Below, piece after piece: positions 18,611 through 27,581 of a DNA stretch of 64,000 bases. Within the stretch, counting starts at the first letter, position 1, and every line of letters begins with the position of its first letter. The stretch is from Myroides phaeus (GTDB taxonomy: Bacteria > Bacteroidota > Bacteroidia > Flavobacteriales > Flavobacteriaceae). A program made the translations under genes and the position numbers. The notes under the pieces were generated by a model. That model worked only from the letters and a program-made list of their open reading frames with translations. It did no database searches and was not told the DNA's origin. The stretch spans positions 2,060,001-2,124,000 of the forward strand of contig NZ_CP047050.1 in NCBI RefSeq assembly GCF_009799805.1, given 5' to 3'.

Positions 18611-20089
18611 TTATGAATTCATATGTTTACTAACGTCAAAGTTTAATCCTTTTGCAATACCCATTCCAAGTTCCATATCTGCTCTGAACCAGTGGCATAA
18701 TTGACGACCAATGATTTCATCGCGTTTCGGACCATCAATACCACTCATAGCAGCAACAATATTGTTGATTGTATTTTGTTTTGCTTCCGGTGTCATGATG
18801 CGGAATAAATTACCTGGTTGAGAGAAGTGGTCATTTTCACCTTCTGCATTTCTGTCAAAACGATCAGCCATAGTACTTTGTAACTCTCTCGCTGGTTCTT
18901 TATAACTTGGGTCAGCCACAATGTTGTCAAAACTATTAGGGAAATAGTTAGGCTCACTACCACCATTACCATCTACGCGCATGTACCCATCTCTTTGGTA
19001 ATTGTTAGTTGCAAACGGACAACGGTTTACCGGTATCTGCTCATAGTTAGCACCTAATCTGTAACGTTGTGCATCTGGATAAGACAAGATACGCCCTTGT
19101 AACATTTTATCAGGTGAGAATCCAATACCATCTACAATGTGAGTAGGAGCAAAAGCAGCTTGTTCTACATCTTGGAAGTAGTTAGCAGGCATTCTGTTTA
19201 ATTCCATTACCCCAACATCAATAAGAGGGAAGTCTTTATGAGGCCATACTTTAGTAACGTCAAACGGATTTACCTTAGCATTGTTTGCTTCCTCCATTGT
19301 CATTACCTGAATTTTCAAGTTCCATTTAGGGAAGTTACCACTTTCGATATTATCGATTAAGTCGCGTTGTGCATAATCCATATCCGTAGCTCTCATTTGA
19401 TCAGCCTCAGGACCAGTCAAGTTTTTAATACCTTGTGCTGTTTTAAAGTGAAACTTCACATAGACAATCTCGTTGTCTTTGTTGATCATAGAATAGGTGT
19501 GACTACCATACCCATTCATATGTCTATAACCAAACGGAGTACCTCTATCAGACATTAAAATCAACACTTGGTGTAAACTTTCTGGGTTAAGAGACCAGAA
19601 ATCCCAAACCATTGTAGGTGATTTTAAGTTTGTATGTGGGTGTCTTTTTTGTGTGTGGATAAAGTCAGGGAACTTTTTAGCATCCTTGATAAAGAACACA
19701 GGGGTGTTGTTTCCAACCAAATCCCAGTTACCATCTTCTGTATAGAACTTCACAGCAAACCCACGTGGGTCACGCTCAGAGTCAGCAGAACCTTTTTCTC
19801 CACCTACTGTTGAGAAGCGAACAAATAAGTCTGTTTTCTTTCCAACTTCGCTAAATACTTTAGCTTTTGTATATTTTGTAATATCGTTTGTAACTGTAAA
19901 CGTACCAAATGCACCAGCACCTTTTGCGTGTACAATACGCTCTGGAATACGCTCTCTGTTGAAGTGTGCTAACTTCTCGTGTAAAATATAATCTTCTAAT
20001 AATACTGGACCTCTTGCTCCAGCAGTTAATGAATCTTCGTGATCAGTGTACGGTCTTCCAGAAGCTGTTGTCAATTTTTTAGTTTCCAT
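18611..20089 (-). CDS. katA: Haem catalase (small-subunit, clade 3 type)
   Basis: The enzyme dismutates hydrogen peroxide in the cytoplasm. The 492-residue sequence has the distal His54 in [12 protein letters not shown], the distal Asn in [11 protein letters not shown] and the proximal haem-ligand Tyr in [14 protein letters not shown]. Length and sequence fit the NADPH-binding small-subunit catalases. It has its own promoter-like element (20121-20128) and terminator, so it is monocistronic. No OxyR or PerR gene is in the window. Confidence 0.95.
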   Translation of the reverse strand: METKKLTTASGRPYTDHEDSLTAGARGPVLLEDYILHEKLAHFNRERIPERIVHAKGAGAFGTFTVTNDITKYTKAKVFSEVGKKTDLFVRFSTVGGEKGSADSERDPRGFAVKFYTEDGNWDLVGNNTPVFFIKDAKKFPDFIHTQKRHPHTNLKSPTMVWDFWSLNPESLHQVLILMSDRGTPFGYRHMNGYGSHTYSMINKDNEIVYVKFHFKTAQGIKNLTGPEADQMRATDMDYAQRDLIDNIESGNFPKWNLKIQVMTMEEANNAKVNPFDVTKVWPHKDFPLIDVGVMELNRMPANYFQDVEQAAFAPTHIVDGIGFSPDKMLQGRILSYPDAQRYRLGANYEQIPVNRCPFATNNYQRDGYMRVDGNGGSEPNYFPNSFDNIVADPSYKEPARELQSTMADRFDRNAEGENDHFSQPGNLFRIMTPEAKQNTINNIVAAMSGIDGPKRDEIIGRQLCHWFRADMELGMGIAKGLNFDVSKHMNS

Positions 20090-20120
20090 AATTAGTTATT
20101 TTTTGTTTTTTTCTATACCA

Positions 20121-20128
20121 CAAATATA
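20121..20128 (-). promoter_or_regulatory. -7 element TATATTTG of katA
   Basis: Read on the minus strand, this is a perfect TAnnTTTG box 32 bp before the katA ATG. I found no clear upstream TTG, which suggests activator dependence or a weak -33 element. Confidence 0.5.
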
Positions 20129-20309
20129 GGGTGGTAAAGAGTTGATTACCAGTTGTTGTTATATTTTGTATCAATACACGAATAAGTATAATCTATCAGT
20201 AAAAATAAAATGATAGAAAAACCATATATAATGTATAACCCTTGTAGAATATAGGGTTCGCTTACTAAATTACAAATAATTTTTTGAAACTACTTTATTC
20301 TCTAATTAA

Positions 20310-20342
20310 TTGATTTTATTCGATTTAATAGCATTATATTTA
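20310..20342 (+). promoter_or_regulatory. Candidate promoter of the 253-residue GNAT gene
   Basis: TTG (20310-20312) and TATATTTA (20335-20342) are separated by 22 bp, close to the TTG-N17-23-TAnnTTTG pattern with the last base changed. It lies about 40 bp before the ATG. Confidence 0.4.
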
Positions 20343-20382
20343 GTACGTTGAAAATAACATCGCAATTTGCACTGATAATAAT

Positions 20383-21144
20383 ATGGAAAATAATCAACTT
20401 ACTTTCTTTAGATCATTAGAAACTAATTCCCCAGCCTATACTAATTTAGTGGAGCAAGTGAATGAGCAAAGTGTTTGGCCAAAATACATACTACAAGACC
20501 GCAATAATCTAAAATATTGGGATAAACTCTATGAGGTGTTTCCCGTATATCAATTCTTTCTTTTAGAGGGTAATCGCGTAGTAGGTAGTGGCAATTGTGT
20601 TCCCTTATACTTAACCCCAAAAGAAAAAGAGGACTTACCTGATGAAGGGTGGGACTGGGCGATAGCTAAAGCCTTTGCTGATTTTGAACAGGAGTTGAAA
20701 CCAAATACCCTTTGTGCGTTGCAAATTAGTGTTGATCCTGCTTATCAAGGAAAGGGCGTGAGCAAACACTTGATTGATTATATGAAGGGAATTGCTGTTG
20801 AGAGTAACTTCTCTGATTTTATTCTACCAATACGACCTACGTTAAAACACAGGTATCCGTTGCAACAAATGGATAGTTATATGCAGTGGATTAACAATAG
20901 AGGACTTCCTTATGATGCGTGGATACGCAGTCACGTTAGAAATGGGGCAACCATAGTAAAGGTGTGTAACAAAGCAATGGCAGTAGAAGGTACGGTGTTA
21001 GAATGGGAGGCGTGGACCAACTTGACGTTTCAGACATCAGGTGAGTATATTCTTCCGTTTGCATTAAATCCGATTAAAATAGATATGGCATTGAATAAGG
21101 GAACTTATGTAGAGCCTAATGTTTGGATGCGCTATGCATTATAA
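20383..21144 (+). CDS. GNAT-like acetyltransferase domain protein
   Basis: The 253-residue protein has a GNAT core in its middle: the strand QFFLLEGNRVVGSGNCVPLY near residue 55, then LQISVDPAYQGKGVSKHLIDYM near residues 113-135 as the acetyl-CoA loop. The C-terminal ~90 residues form an extra domain (VRNGATIVKVCNKAMAVEG), which many larger GNATs have. The substrate is unknown. It is divergent from katA and monocistronic, with a terminator about 70 bp downstream. Confidence 0.7.
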   Translation: MENNQLTFFRSLETNSPAYTNLVEQVNEQSVWPKYILQDRNNLKYWDKLYEVFPVYQFFLLEGNRVVGSGNCVPLYLTPKEKEDLPDEGWDWAIAKAFADFEQELKPNTLCALQISVDPAYQGKGVSKHLIDYMKGIAVESNFSDFILPIRPTLKHRYPLQQMDSYMQWINNRGLPYDAWIRSHVRNGATIVKVCNKAMAVEGTVLEWEAWTNLTFQTSGEYILPFALNPIKIDMALNKGTYVEPNVWMRYAL

Positions 21145-21213
21145 AGTGTTATTCAACATTAAAATGCTGCATTGGCATACTTAAAAAGCAAAATAATTAC
21201 TGTTATAGTACAC

Positions 21214-21245
21214 AAGCGAGTTAGATTGTAAGCTCGCTTTTTTTA
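21214..21245 (+). terminator. Terminator after the GNAT gene
   Basis: AAGCGAG and CTCGCTT pair, with TTA/TAA extending the helix around a short loop. A run of T residues follows. Confidence 0.75.
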
Positions 21246-21335
21246 TGGCTTATTTAGATTAGAATTCTCTAATAACAAAGCAAATACCGAGCTTTTCCGA
21301 TTAATATCAGTAAATTTGAAGTAAACCACTTAATT

Positions 21336-22388
21336 ATGTTTAGTAATAAATATTTAGTTATAGCAGGAGCATTTCTTGCCTTACAAGGATGTTCTTATAA
21401 AACAACATACCAACCGATTCAATATTCGACGCTTGATAAAGATAATCCTACGATTGTAAAAGATAGAAAAGGTTATATAGCGCATTTTGACAAGGGAGAT
21501 CAAGTGCTTTTAGGAGATTTAGCTGTTGATTTCCATTCAAAGATGCCCGTTCGTTTGCCTGATACACAACGCAAAGTGTACACTGTTGTTCGCCAAGGTG
21601 ATACCTTACAGGTGGCTAATCGATTGGTGAACTTCAAAAACGTGATCAACTTTAGAGATATAGGAGGACTTAAAACGAAGGATGGTAAAATCATTAAGTG
21701 GGGGAAAATATACAGAAGTGGTCACTTAAACAAGCTTAAGAAGTCGGAGTTCATCCAGTTTGAGAATCTTGGATTATCTACGGTGATTGACTTACGTACA
21801 GACAAGGAAATAGGCAAGAAACCAGACCATATTCCCTCTCGTATGAAGTACTTTAACTATCAAGCGTATGACGATTCTGAAGATATGTTTAGCAAAACAC
21901 GTAAAGACGTGATTAAAGGACGTGTATCACCAGAAGTGTCTAATGAGTTAGTTAAGGAGTTTTACGGTTTATACGCAACACACGATGTAGAGAAAGTACG
22001 TACTATTTTGAACACAATTCTCGACAATGACAAATCAACCTTGTTTCACTGTTCAGCCGGAAAAGACAGAACAGGTATGGTAGGTGCTATTTTATTGAGC
22101 ATCTTAAATGTGGACAGAGAGGTGATTATCAATGAGTATTTGTTGTCTAACAATTACAGAGAAAATGATGTAGCTAAACGCATGAAATTAGCAAAGTTTG
22201 GCAAGTTATTCTTCCACAATATCAACTATGAAGTGATTGAGAATTTCTCGTGGATTAAACCAGAGTTTATTCAAGCAATGTTTGATGAGATAGATAAACA
22301 ATACGGCTCAATGGATAATTATATAGAGAAAGGGTTGAAAATCAGTAAAGAACAACGTGAAGCGTATATTGATAAGTTCACTTATTGA
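21336..22388 (+). CDS. Lipoprotein tyrosine/dual-specificity phosphatase family protein
   Basis: The 350-residue protein has a lipoprotein signal (LALQGC, Cys19). The N-terminal ~90 residues are beta-rich. A Y_phosphatase3-type domain follows (VINFRDIGGLKTKDGKIIKWGKIYRSGHL). The catalytic P-loop is HCSAGKDRTG with Cys239, and the Arg completes CX5R. This fits bacterial PTPs that remove phosphate from phosphotyrosine or phosphoinositides. The lipid anchor places it in the periplasm or envelope. A -7 box TAAATTTG lies at 21311-21318. Confidence 0.82.
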   Translation: MFSNKYLVIAGAFLALQGCSYKTTYQPIQYSTLDKDNPTIVKDRKGYIAHFDKGDQVLLGDLAVDFHSKMPVRLPDTQRKVYTVVRQGDTLQVANRLVNFKNVINFRDIGGLKTKDGKIIKWGKIYRSGHLNKLKKSEFIQFENLGLSTVIDLRTDKEIGKKPDHIPSRMKYFNYQAYDDSEDMFSKTRKDVIKGRVSPEVSNELVKEFYGLYATHDVEKVRTILNTILDNDKSTLFHCSAGKDRTGMVGAILLSILNVDREVIINEYLLSNNYRENDVAKRMKLAKFGKLFFHNINYEVIENFSWIKPEFIQAMFDEIDKQYGSMDNYIEKGLKISKEQREAYIDKFTY

Positions 22389-22469
22389 GAATAAAGTCAA
22401 CAGAAATATAGCATTTACTATTGTTAAAAAATACAATTGTATTAATTTAGTCATATAAAAGACGCGAGT

Positions 22470-23081
22470 ATGAAGAAAGTAGTCTTAGCGTTTTGTGCCT
22501 TTTTAAGCTTTGTTAGCAGTCAGGCACAGGAAGCAACATTTGGTCAGAAAATAGGAAAACTAATGGAACTTGCTACGGCAGAACCAGCAGATAACACACA
22601 GATAAGAGGAATATTAAAAACATTAGCTATTGCTCCAAAAGAGATGCAAGAAGCTGCAATGGACTATAGTATTTACGACGATTTTGAAGGAGATACGTTG
22701 TACTACATCCCTTATCGTCAGGCAGATGAACCTCGTTTTTCTGTTGAAAAGCTAAAGCAAAAAGATAAGTTGTTTTACACTATGCAGTTTTTAATTAGCA
22801 GTTCATACACTAAGAATCAAAAAGGAGAAGTAAGCTATACAGATCCTGCTTATTTGTACAATGCTACAGTAGAAGAGTTAATGCCTTATTGTACAACACC
22901 TATGACGTATAAAAACGGAAAAGGAAACAATCCGGAGTCGCCTTTACTAAGTTGCGTTTACACCAATCCAAACAGCAAGAGAAGGCTGATGTATTGGGTG
23001 GTTTGTGATGAACCAATTGGAAAAAAAGAAGGAAATAGAATTAAAGAAATCAAAATCCAGAGTATCGAACTTTGGAGGTAA
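22470..23081 (+). CDS. Exported protein of unknown function
   Basis: The 203-residue protein has a clear signal peptide (MKKVVLAFCAFLSFVSSQAQ). I recognise no catalytic motif. The mature part is soluble, with an acidic early segment and several aromatic-rich strands. It is followed 13 bp later by the DUF4328-like membrane protein gene, with which it probably forms an operon. An envelope role is all that can be inferred. Confidence 0.7.
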   Translation: MKKVVLAFCAFLSFVSSQAQEATFGQKIGKLMELATAEPADNTQIRGILKTLAIAPKEMQEAAMDYSIYDDFEGDTLYYIPYRQADEPRFSVEKLKQKDKLFYTMQFLISSSYTKNQKGEVSYTDPAYLYNATVEELMPYCTTPMTYKNGKGNNPESPLLSCVYTNPNSKRRLMYWVVCDEPIGKKEGNRIKEIKIQSIELWR

Positions 23082-23094
23082 AAAAAGTATACGA

Positions 23095-23778
23095 ATGCTA
23101 TCATCAAATGCAATCAGGGGTAAGGTATTGCACTACGCTATATTAACACAAATCACAACAACATTCGCGGCTCTTAACTGCTATCTTATGCAGTTTTGGG
23201 TGGTTAAACAATTAGATGCAGGCGTACAGTTTGTCAATAGAGAATTACTGCGCTTAGAGAGTATTACAAATATTGTAGTCGCTTTATCTGCTTTGTCAGG
23301 ACTATTTTTATTGGTAGTTTTTGTGTTGTGGTTGTACCGTGCGTATGCCAATATGGAGAAATTAGATAAGAATATAGATGCTCCGAAACTGATGCTAATA
23401 TTCGGATGGATTATTCCGATTTACAATATGATAGTACCTTTCCGCTGGATAGATAAATTGAATTACAGCACGTATTTTCAGTTGAGAAGAATGCAAGTTC
23501 AAGGAGGTAAACTAATTAGTTCTAATTTGTTGTTGTTTGGATGGATTGCAGTGATTATAGCCAGCTTTATTCGCGGTTATATGCAAAAGAGAAGTGTAGA
23601 TATGGAGTATGATACATTGATGCAATTAGGAATAGCTAAAGAGGTTTGTGTATTGACGGGAATCTTGGTGATGAGCTATTTTATAAGTAATTACAGGAAA
23701 TTAGAGCAAAAATTATATACAGCAAGTCTTGAAAAACTACAAGATGAAGACGAGTCTATTGCTGAGGTAATCGAGTAA
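23095..23778 (+). CDS. DUF4328-like membrane protein
   Basis: The protein has about 227 residues and four predicted membrane helices. Between them are conserved-looking WLYRAYANMEKL and FGWIIPIYNMIVPFRWIDKL stretches, characteristic of DUF4328 proteins. I chose the ATG at 23095, which begins 13 bp after the preceding stop. A reading from 23005 would add 30 very Lys-rich residues and overlap the previous gene by 77 bp. Function unknown. The acidic C-terminus is probably cytoplasmic. Confidence 0.7.
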   Translation: MLSSNAIRGKVLHYAILTQITTTFAALNCYLMQFWVVKQLDAGVQFVNRELLRLESITNIVVALSALSGLFLLVVFVLWLYRAYANMEKLDKNIDAPKLMLIFGWIIPIYNMIVPFRWIDKLNYSTYFQLRRMQVQGGKLISSNLLLFGWIAVIIASFIRGYMQKRSVDMEYDTLMQLGIAKEVCVLTGILVMSYFISNYRKLEQKLYTASLEKLQDEDESIAEVIE

Positions 23779-23851
23779 GCTTAGGTGCATTGCTCATTGA
23801 CAAAAAGAGCGTCAATAACGGATTAAAAAGAACTATTTTACTTAGTGCTAC

Positions 23852-24550
23852 ATGGCAGGAAAACAAGCTTTTATTCAAACAATTCACAAAATAGGCGAAC
23901 CCTATCTTGCACAGGGGTATGTCTCAACTCAAAAGGGACAAGTGCTTAAGGGCAACGCTATGTCAGGTACTTTCGAGTATCAGATTAAGTTTCAACCCAT
24001 TGAGAGTGATCCCAAAGAATACATCACTTTATCGTGTACAATTGTCATTCTTTCAGAACAATTGCGCGAGTGGCGTTTTAAGAAATACCGCAGTAAAGAT
24101 ATTGCTACTTCAACCGTGTTTATTGCCAATTTAAAAGAGATTATTCCCGTTCAACCTAAGTTGTTTACGTGGGAAATAAAGGACAAGAAACAAGAGGAGT
24201 TTGCGCTGTCTATCACCACTTTTTTAGAAGAATACGTCAATCCGATTTTTACACTATTTGAAGACACTCAAGATGTTGTCAACCACGTTATAGACAATGG
24301 TTGGCGTTTAAACGAGTATATGTCGTCTGGCGATTTCGTTTTTCCAATCGACTTTATGTGTTGTTTTGCCAGTAAAAGTGACGTACAGCGCGCCTTTAAC
24401 AATTACGTTAAGAGAGAAGGACTATCTTCGCAAGTGAAGCGCGTTTACAAAGAGATGAGTTCCCCTAAATACAAAGGGTTTATCGAGAGTAATTCCGCCA
24501 ACGATAAAGTGTTTCAATTAGCTTATTTAAACGGTATTCAACTCGTTTAG
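23852..24550 (+). CDS. Soluble protein of unknown function
   Basis: The 232-residue protein has no signal peptide. The N-terminal half alternates beta-strands and a helix (MSGTFEYQIKFQPI, TLSCTIVILSEQLREWRFKKYRS). The C-terminal half is helical. The general shape recalls DUF4304-type proteins found among accessory genes, but I cannot assign it. It lies 73 bp after the DUF4328-like gene and 40 bp before the SDR-like gene on the same strand, so it may be co-transcribed with either. Confidence 0.65.
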   Translation: MAGKQAFIQTIHKIGEPYLAQGYVSTQKGQVLKGNAMSGTFEYQIKFQPIESDPKEYITLSCTIVILSEQLREWRFKKYRSKDIATSTVFIANLKEIIPVQPKLFTWEIKDKKQEEFALSITTFLEEYVNPIFTLFEDTQDVVNHVIDNGWRLNEYMSSGDFVFPIDFMCCFASKSDVQRAFNNYVKREGLSSQVKRVYKEMSSPKYKGFIESNSANDKVFQLAYLNGIQLV

Positions 24551-24590
24551 ACAAAGCAACTTGATGCGACTTTTTTAAAACGATCAATCT

Positions 24591-25307
24591 ATGAAAAACA
24601 AGAGTTATTTAATATATGGAGTTAGCAAAGGCTTAGGTCGCGCTATTGCCCACGGCTTGCCAAAAGACAACGACATTGTGTACGGTGTTTCAAGAAGTAA
24701 ACCAGCAGATGCAAAAGACAATTTAGTGTGGGTTCCCGCTGATTTGAGTCAACCCGAAACAGCCGTTAAAGCGGTTGCTGAGGTGTTACAAGAAAAGCAG
24801 TTAGACTACCTTATTTACAATGTAGGAATATGGGAGCAGATGGCATTTACAGCCGAATTTGACGTAGAGCAATGCAGTGATGCGGAGTTAATCAACCTTA
24901 TTCAAACCAACGTAACCTCGTGTATCTTGGCATTGAAAGCCTTTGTCAAGAACCTACGCTTATCGTCAAATGCTAAAATTGTATTGATTGGTTCCACTTG
25001 GGGCTTAGACAATCACAACGGAAAAGAAGTAGCCTTTTCAGCATCTAAGTTTGCTTTGAGGGGAATTGTACATTCGATGCGTGAGACTTTGCGTCAAGAC
25101 AATATTGGTATTACCGTTTTAAACTTAGGGTATTTAGCAACGGAATATGACTATACCGTTGATTCCGATATAATTGTAGAAGAAAACCAAGCGAGTTTAA
25201 TACCTTTAAGCGATGTTTTACAAGCAATAAAGTTTGTTTTGAGTACATCTAAAGCAAGTTGCGTAAAAGAAATCAATATGCCTGCTATGCAGGATATGAA
25301 CGTATAA
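24591..25307 (+). CDS. Short-chain dehydrogenase/reductase-like protein with altered catalytic Tyr
   Basis: The 238-residue Rossmann-fold protein has an NAD(P) motif GVSKGLG (TGxxxGxG variant). It has YNVG in place of NNAG and the active-site Ser region IGSTWG. The YxxxK motif reads FSASK: Phe149 (codon TTT) stands where the catalytic Tyr should be, while Lys153 is kept. Without that Tyr, normal alcohol/ketone chemistry is doubtful. It may be a binding or regulatory SDR, or use an unusual proton donor. A terminator follows immediately. Confidence 0.75.
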   Translation: MKNKSYLIYGVSKGLGRAIAHGLPKDNDIVYGVSRSKPADAKDNLVWVPADLSQPETAVKAVAEVLQEKQLDYLIYNVGIWEQMAFTAEFDVEQCSDAELINLIQTNVTSCILALKAFVKNLRLSSNAKIVLIGSTWGLDNHNGKEVAFSASKFALRGIVHSMRETLRQDNIGITVLNLGYLATEYDYTVDSDIIVEENQASLIPLSDVLQAIKFVLSTSKASCVKEINMPAMQDMNV

Positions 25308-25308
25308 A

Positions 25309-25343
25309 AACAAAGCCTAAATGTTCTTTAGGCTTTGTTCTAT
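25309..25343. terminator. Bidirectional terminator between SDR-like and MocR genes
   Basis: A 12-bp perfect stem (AACAAAGCCTAA / TTAGGCTTTGTT) with a 7-nt loop lies between convergent genes. Confidence 0.8.
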
Positions 25344-25374
25344 TAATCTATTTTTGTTATCTCTGACGAAAGTG

Positions 25375-26856
25375 CTACTCATTCATCACGTGATATAGTA
25401 TATCCAAACTCTGTGCCATTTCTTCCTTCGTTAAATGTCCGAAGCCAAGTCGCATAGCAGTCAATTCGCGATTTTGATACAAGAGTGTTTTTGGAATAAG
25501 CAGGTTGTTTTGCAAGCACTTTTTGCTCAACTGCAATAGATTTAACGGCTTTTTCCATTCTGTCCACACTGCTAATCCCCCAGAGGGAATGTCAAATTGC
25601 ACATCCTCCCCAAAATATTGATGCAATAAGTCGCAAAAAGTGTCACGTCTTTCCTTGTAAATTTTTATAGATTTTTTGAGAGAGCGGAATATTTCCCCTT
25701 CTTCAATCAGTTCTCCCAATACCTGTTCCATTAAAACATCCCCTTGTCGATCTATAAGTCGCAAGTGTTTTTGCATTTCTACCAACACACTTTCTGGGGC
25801 AACAATAAACCCCGTTTGAAAACTTGGAGCCAATGATTTACCAAACGAACCAATATAAACGACCATTCCATTTGTGTCTACACTTGCCAGTGGTAAAACC
25901 GGACTCTTATCATAGTGAAAGTCGTAATCATAGTCGTCTTCTAAGATGATAAAGCCATATTTATTAGCCAATTGCAATAGCTGTACACGTCTTTGGGCAC
26001 TCAAAGTAACCGTAGTAGGGTAATGGTGGTGTGGTGTTAAGTATAACATGCGTATTTTGTGTTTTTTACACATATTTTCCACCGCATTAGCATCAATTCC
26101 CTCTTTATCAATTGGCACTGTCAGTATTTTTGCCCCCGCCTTTTGAAAAGTCATATTGCTTGAAAAGTAGCTCAAATTAGCCACAATAACATTGTCGCCT
26201 TGATTTAAAAGTACCTCACAAGCCACGTAAATACTCATTTCAGTACTTCGCGTAATCAATATATTATCCTTGCTTACGTGTAGTCCACGGGACAAATTCA
26301 AGTAGTTAGCCATACTCTTTTTAAACGCGTCATTACCCTCATAATTAGCGTGTCTCAGCTTTTTTTGGTTGCTTTTTCGCTTTAAATTGGCGCTGTAATA
26401 CGACGATAACTGTTCGATTTGAATAATGCGCGTATCAGGTAACCCATCGTTAAAAAGAAAGTCGCTATGGCTATGTTCATACGGAGTATCCAGTAAATTA
26501 CTCTTGTTAAAATCATAGCCAGGAGAAGAGGGATAAGTTTGTAAATAACTCGCCTCATCATCAGTAAAACGCATCGGTTTGTCTGCTTCTTTTTCAATGA
26601 TAAACGTACCCTTATTCGGCTTCGTTTCTACCCAACCCTGTGCTGTTAGTTCATCGTAAACCGCTACAATAGTATTGCGGTTAACCGATAGTAATTCAGC
26701 CAATAATCTCGAACCAGGAAGTTTAGTTCCCTTTGGCAAAAAATCGCGTTGAATGGCATTGCTAAACTGGTTGGCAATCTGCATATAAATAGGCGTGCTT
26801 GAATTGCGGTCTATTTGAATAAAGCTCTGATAAGGAATTTTAACTGGACTACTCAT
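25375..26856 (-). CDS. MocR/PdxR-type transcriptional regulator (GntR HTH fused to aminotransferase fold)
   Basis: The N-terminal winged helix (residues ~15-80: STPIYMQIANQFSNAIQ, LPGSRLLAELLSVNRNTIVAVYDEL) is joined to a class I aminotransferase-like domain. The PLP-binding Lys lies in YIGSFGKSLAP, and the PLP Asp region is ILEDDYDYDFHY. Members of this family sense PLP or amino-acid-related ligands. I chose the ATG at 26856 (MSSPVKIPY); an ATG six codons upstream is possible. The target is not adjacent in an obvious way; the divergent gene is the Bor-like lipoprotein. Confidence 0.85.
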   Translation of the reverse strand: MSSPVKIPYQSFIQIDRNSSTPIYMQIANQFSNAIQRDFLPKGTKLPGSRLLAELLSVNRNTIVAVYDELTAQGWVETKPNKGTFIIEKEADKPMRFTDDEASYLQTYPSSPGYDFNKSNLLDTPYEHSHSDFLFNDGLPDTRIIQIEQLSSYYSANLKRKSNQKKLRHANYEGNDAFKKSMANYLNLSRGLHVSKDNILITRSTEMSIYVACEVLLNQGDNVIVANLSYFSSNMTFQKAGAKILTVPIDKEGIDANAVENMCKKHKIRMLYLTPHHHYPTTVTLSAQRRVQLLQLANKYGFIILEDDYDYDFHYDKSPVLPLASVDTNGMVVYIGSFGKSLAPSFQTGFIVAPESVLVEMQKHLRLIDRQGDVLMEQVLGELIEEGEIFRSLKKSIKIYKERRDTFCDLLHQYFGEDVQFDIPSGGLAVWTEWKKPLNLLQLSKKCLQNNLLIPKTLLYQNRELTAMRLGFGHLTKEEMAQSLDILYHVMNE

Positions 26857-27063
26857 AGTATAAATTATAAGCAATTAAATATTCCGGCAATTTACACTTT
26901 TTATGCTTTAAACAAGGTTAAGCAAAGTATATTTTTTAGGTAGTTAGTGTTCTTGTTTTAATAGGCTTTTTACTTTGTAAAATCCGAATTTCAAAAGATA
27001 GAGTTGCTTCTTAACTAAAAAAGAGTTTAAATAATATTTATTAGTTTAATGTGATTTTTTTAT

Positions 27064-27071
27064 TATGTTTG
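27064..27071 (+). promoter_or_regulatory. -7 element TATGTTTG of the Bor-like lipoprotein gene
   Basis: A perfect TAnnTTTG match lies 28 bp before the ATG. The -33 TTG is not evident. Confidence 0.45.
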
Positions 27072-27099
27072 CGATTAACAAAATTTAACAAAATATAAA

Positions 27100-27411
27100 A
27101 TGAAAAAAACTACTAAATTTTTAGCCTTAGCTTTATTAGCTGTATCAATGACATCTTGTTATACTGGAAGAGTAGCTGTTGGAAGTACAGATATTAATGA
27201 CCCAGTTTATAAAGTGAACACTGTAAAAAATCATGCTTTAATTGCAGGATTAGTTCCTTTAAATGATGGACATAAAGCTAGTCAATTTGTAAAAGAGAAT
27301 CCTAATTATATTGTTAAACATCAGATGAGCTTTGTTGATGGATTATTAGGTTTCATTACTTTTGGAATTTACACTCCAACTACAACTACATTTTATTTGC
27401 CTGCTAAATAA
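27100..27411 (+). CDS. Bor-family lipoprotein
   Basis: The 103-residue protein has a lipobox SMTSC (Cys20). The C-terminal segment FVDGLLGFITFGIYTPTTTTFY strikingly resembles the Bor (phage lambda)/Iss signature FVNGLLGFITLGIYTP. Bor/Iss proteins are outer-membrane lipoproteins linked to serum resistance in E. coli. In Bacteroidota the role is unknown and may simply be an envelope stress lipoprotein. It is flanked by its own promoter-like box and terminator. Confidence 0.8.
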   Translation: MKKTTKFLALALLAVSMTSCYTGRVAVGSTDINDPVYKVNTVKNHALIAGLVPLNDGHKASQFVKENPNYIVKHQMSFVDGLLGFITFGIYTPTTTTFYLPAK

Positions 27412-27442
27412 TTAATTATTAGCCGAATTTAAAAGTACACTT

Positions 27443-27476
27443 AAGAGTCTTTTCTTTTTGAAAAGGCTCTTTTTTT
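27443..27476 (+). terminator. Terminator after the Bor-like gene
   Basis: A 12-bp stem (AAGAGTCTTTTC / GAAAAGGCTCTT, one G-U) with a 5-nt loop is followed by a T-run. Confidence 0.85.
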
Positions 27477-27534
27477 ATTGAAAGGGTTTACCTTTCCCTC
27501 ACTGGTCCGTTGTTAATCTTAGAACCGGACTATA

Positions 27535-27571
27535 TTGTTCGTTTTGATGCATAGTACTTTTGGCATCAAAA
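27535..27571 (+). promoter_or_regulatory. Biotin-operon promoter embedded in an inverted-repeat operator
   Basis: TTG (27535-27537), 17 bp, then TACTTTTG (27555-27562) form a good Bacteroidota promoter. The inverted repeat TTTTGATGC (27542-27550) - N12 - GCATCAAAA (27563-27571) brackets the -7 box exactly, an arrangement expected of a repressor operator. It does not resemble the TTGTnAACC/GGTTnACAA BirA box. The bound protein is unknown. Confidence 0.6.
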
Positions 27572-27581
27572 TAAACGACAA

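Noticed and set aside
23005..23094. Longer start of the DUF4328-like gene overlapping the previous gene by 77 bp
   Set aside because: The added 30 residues are very Lys/Glu/Ser-rich and non-family-like. The ATG at 23095 gives a normal 13-bp spacing.
27500..27545. BirA box upstream of the biotin unit
   Set aside because: TTGTTAATCTTAGAACC lacks the expected inverted GGTTnACAA partner. The TTTTGATGC repeat is the better regulatory candidate.
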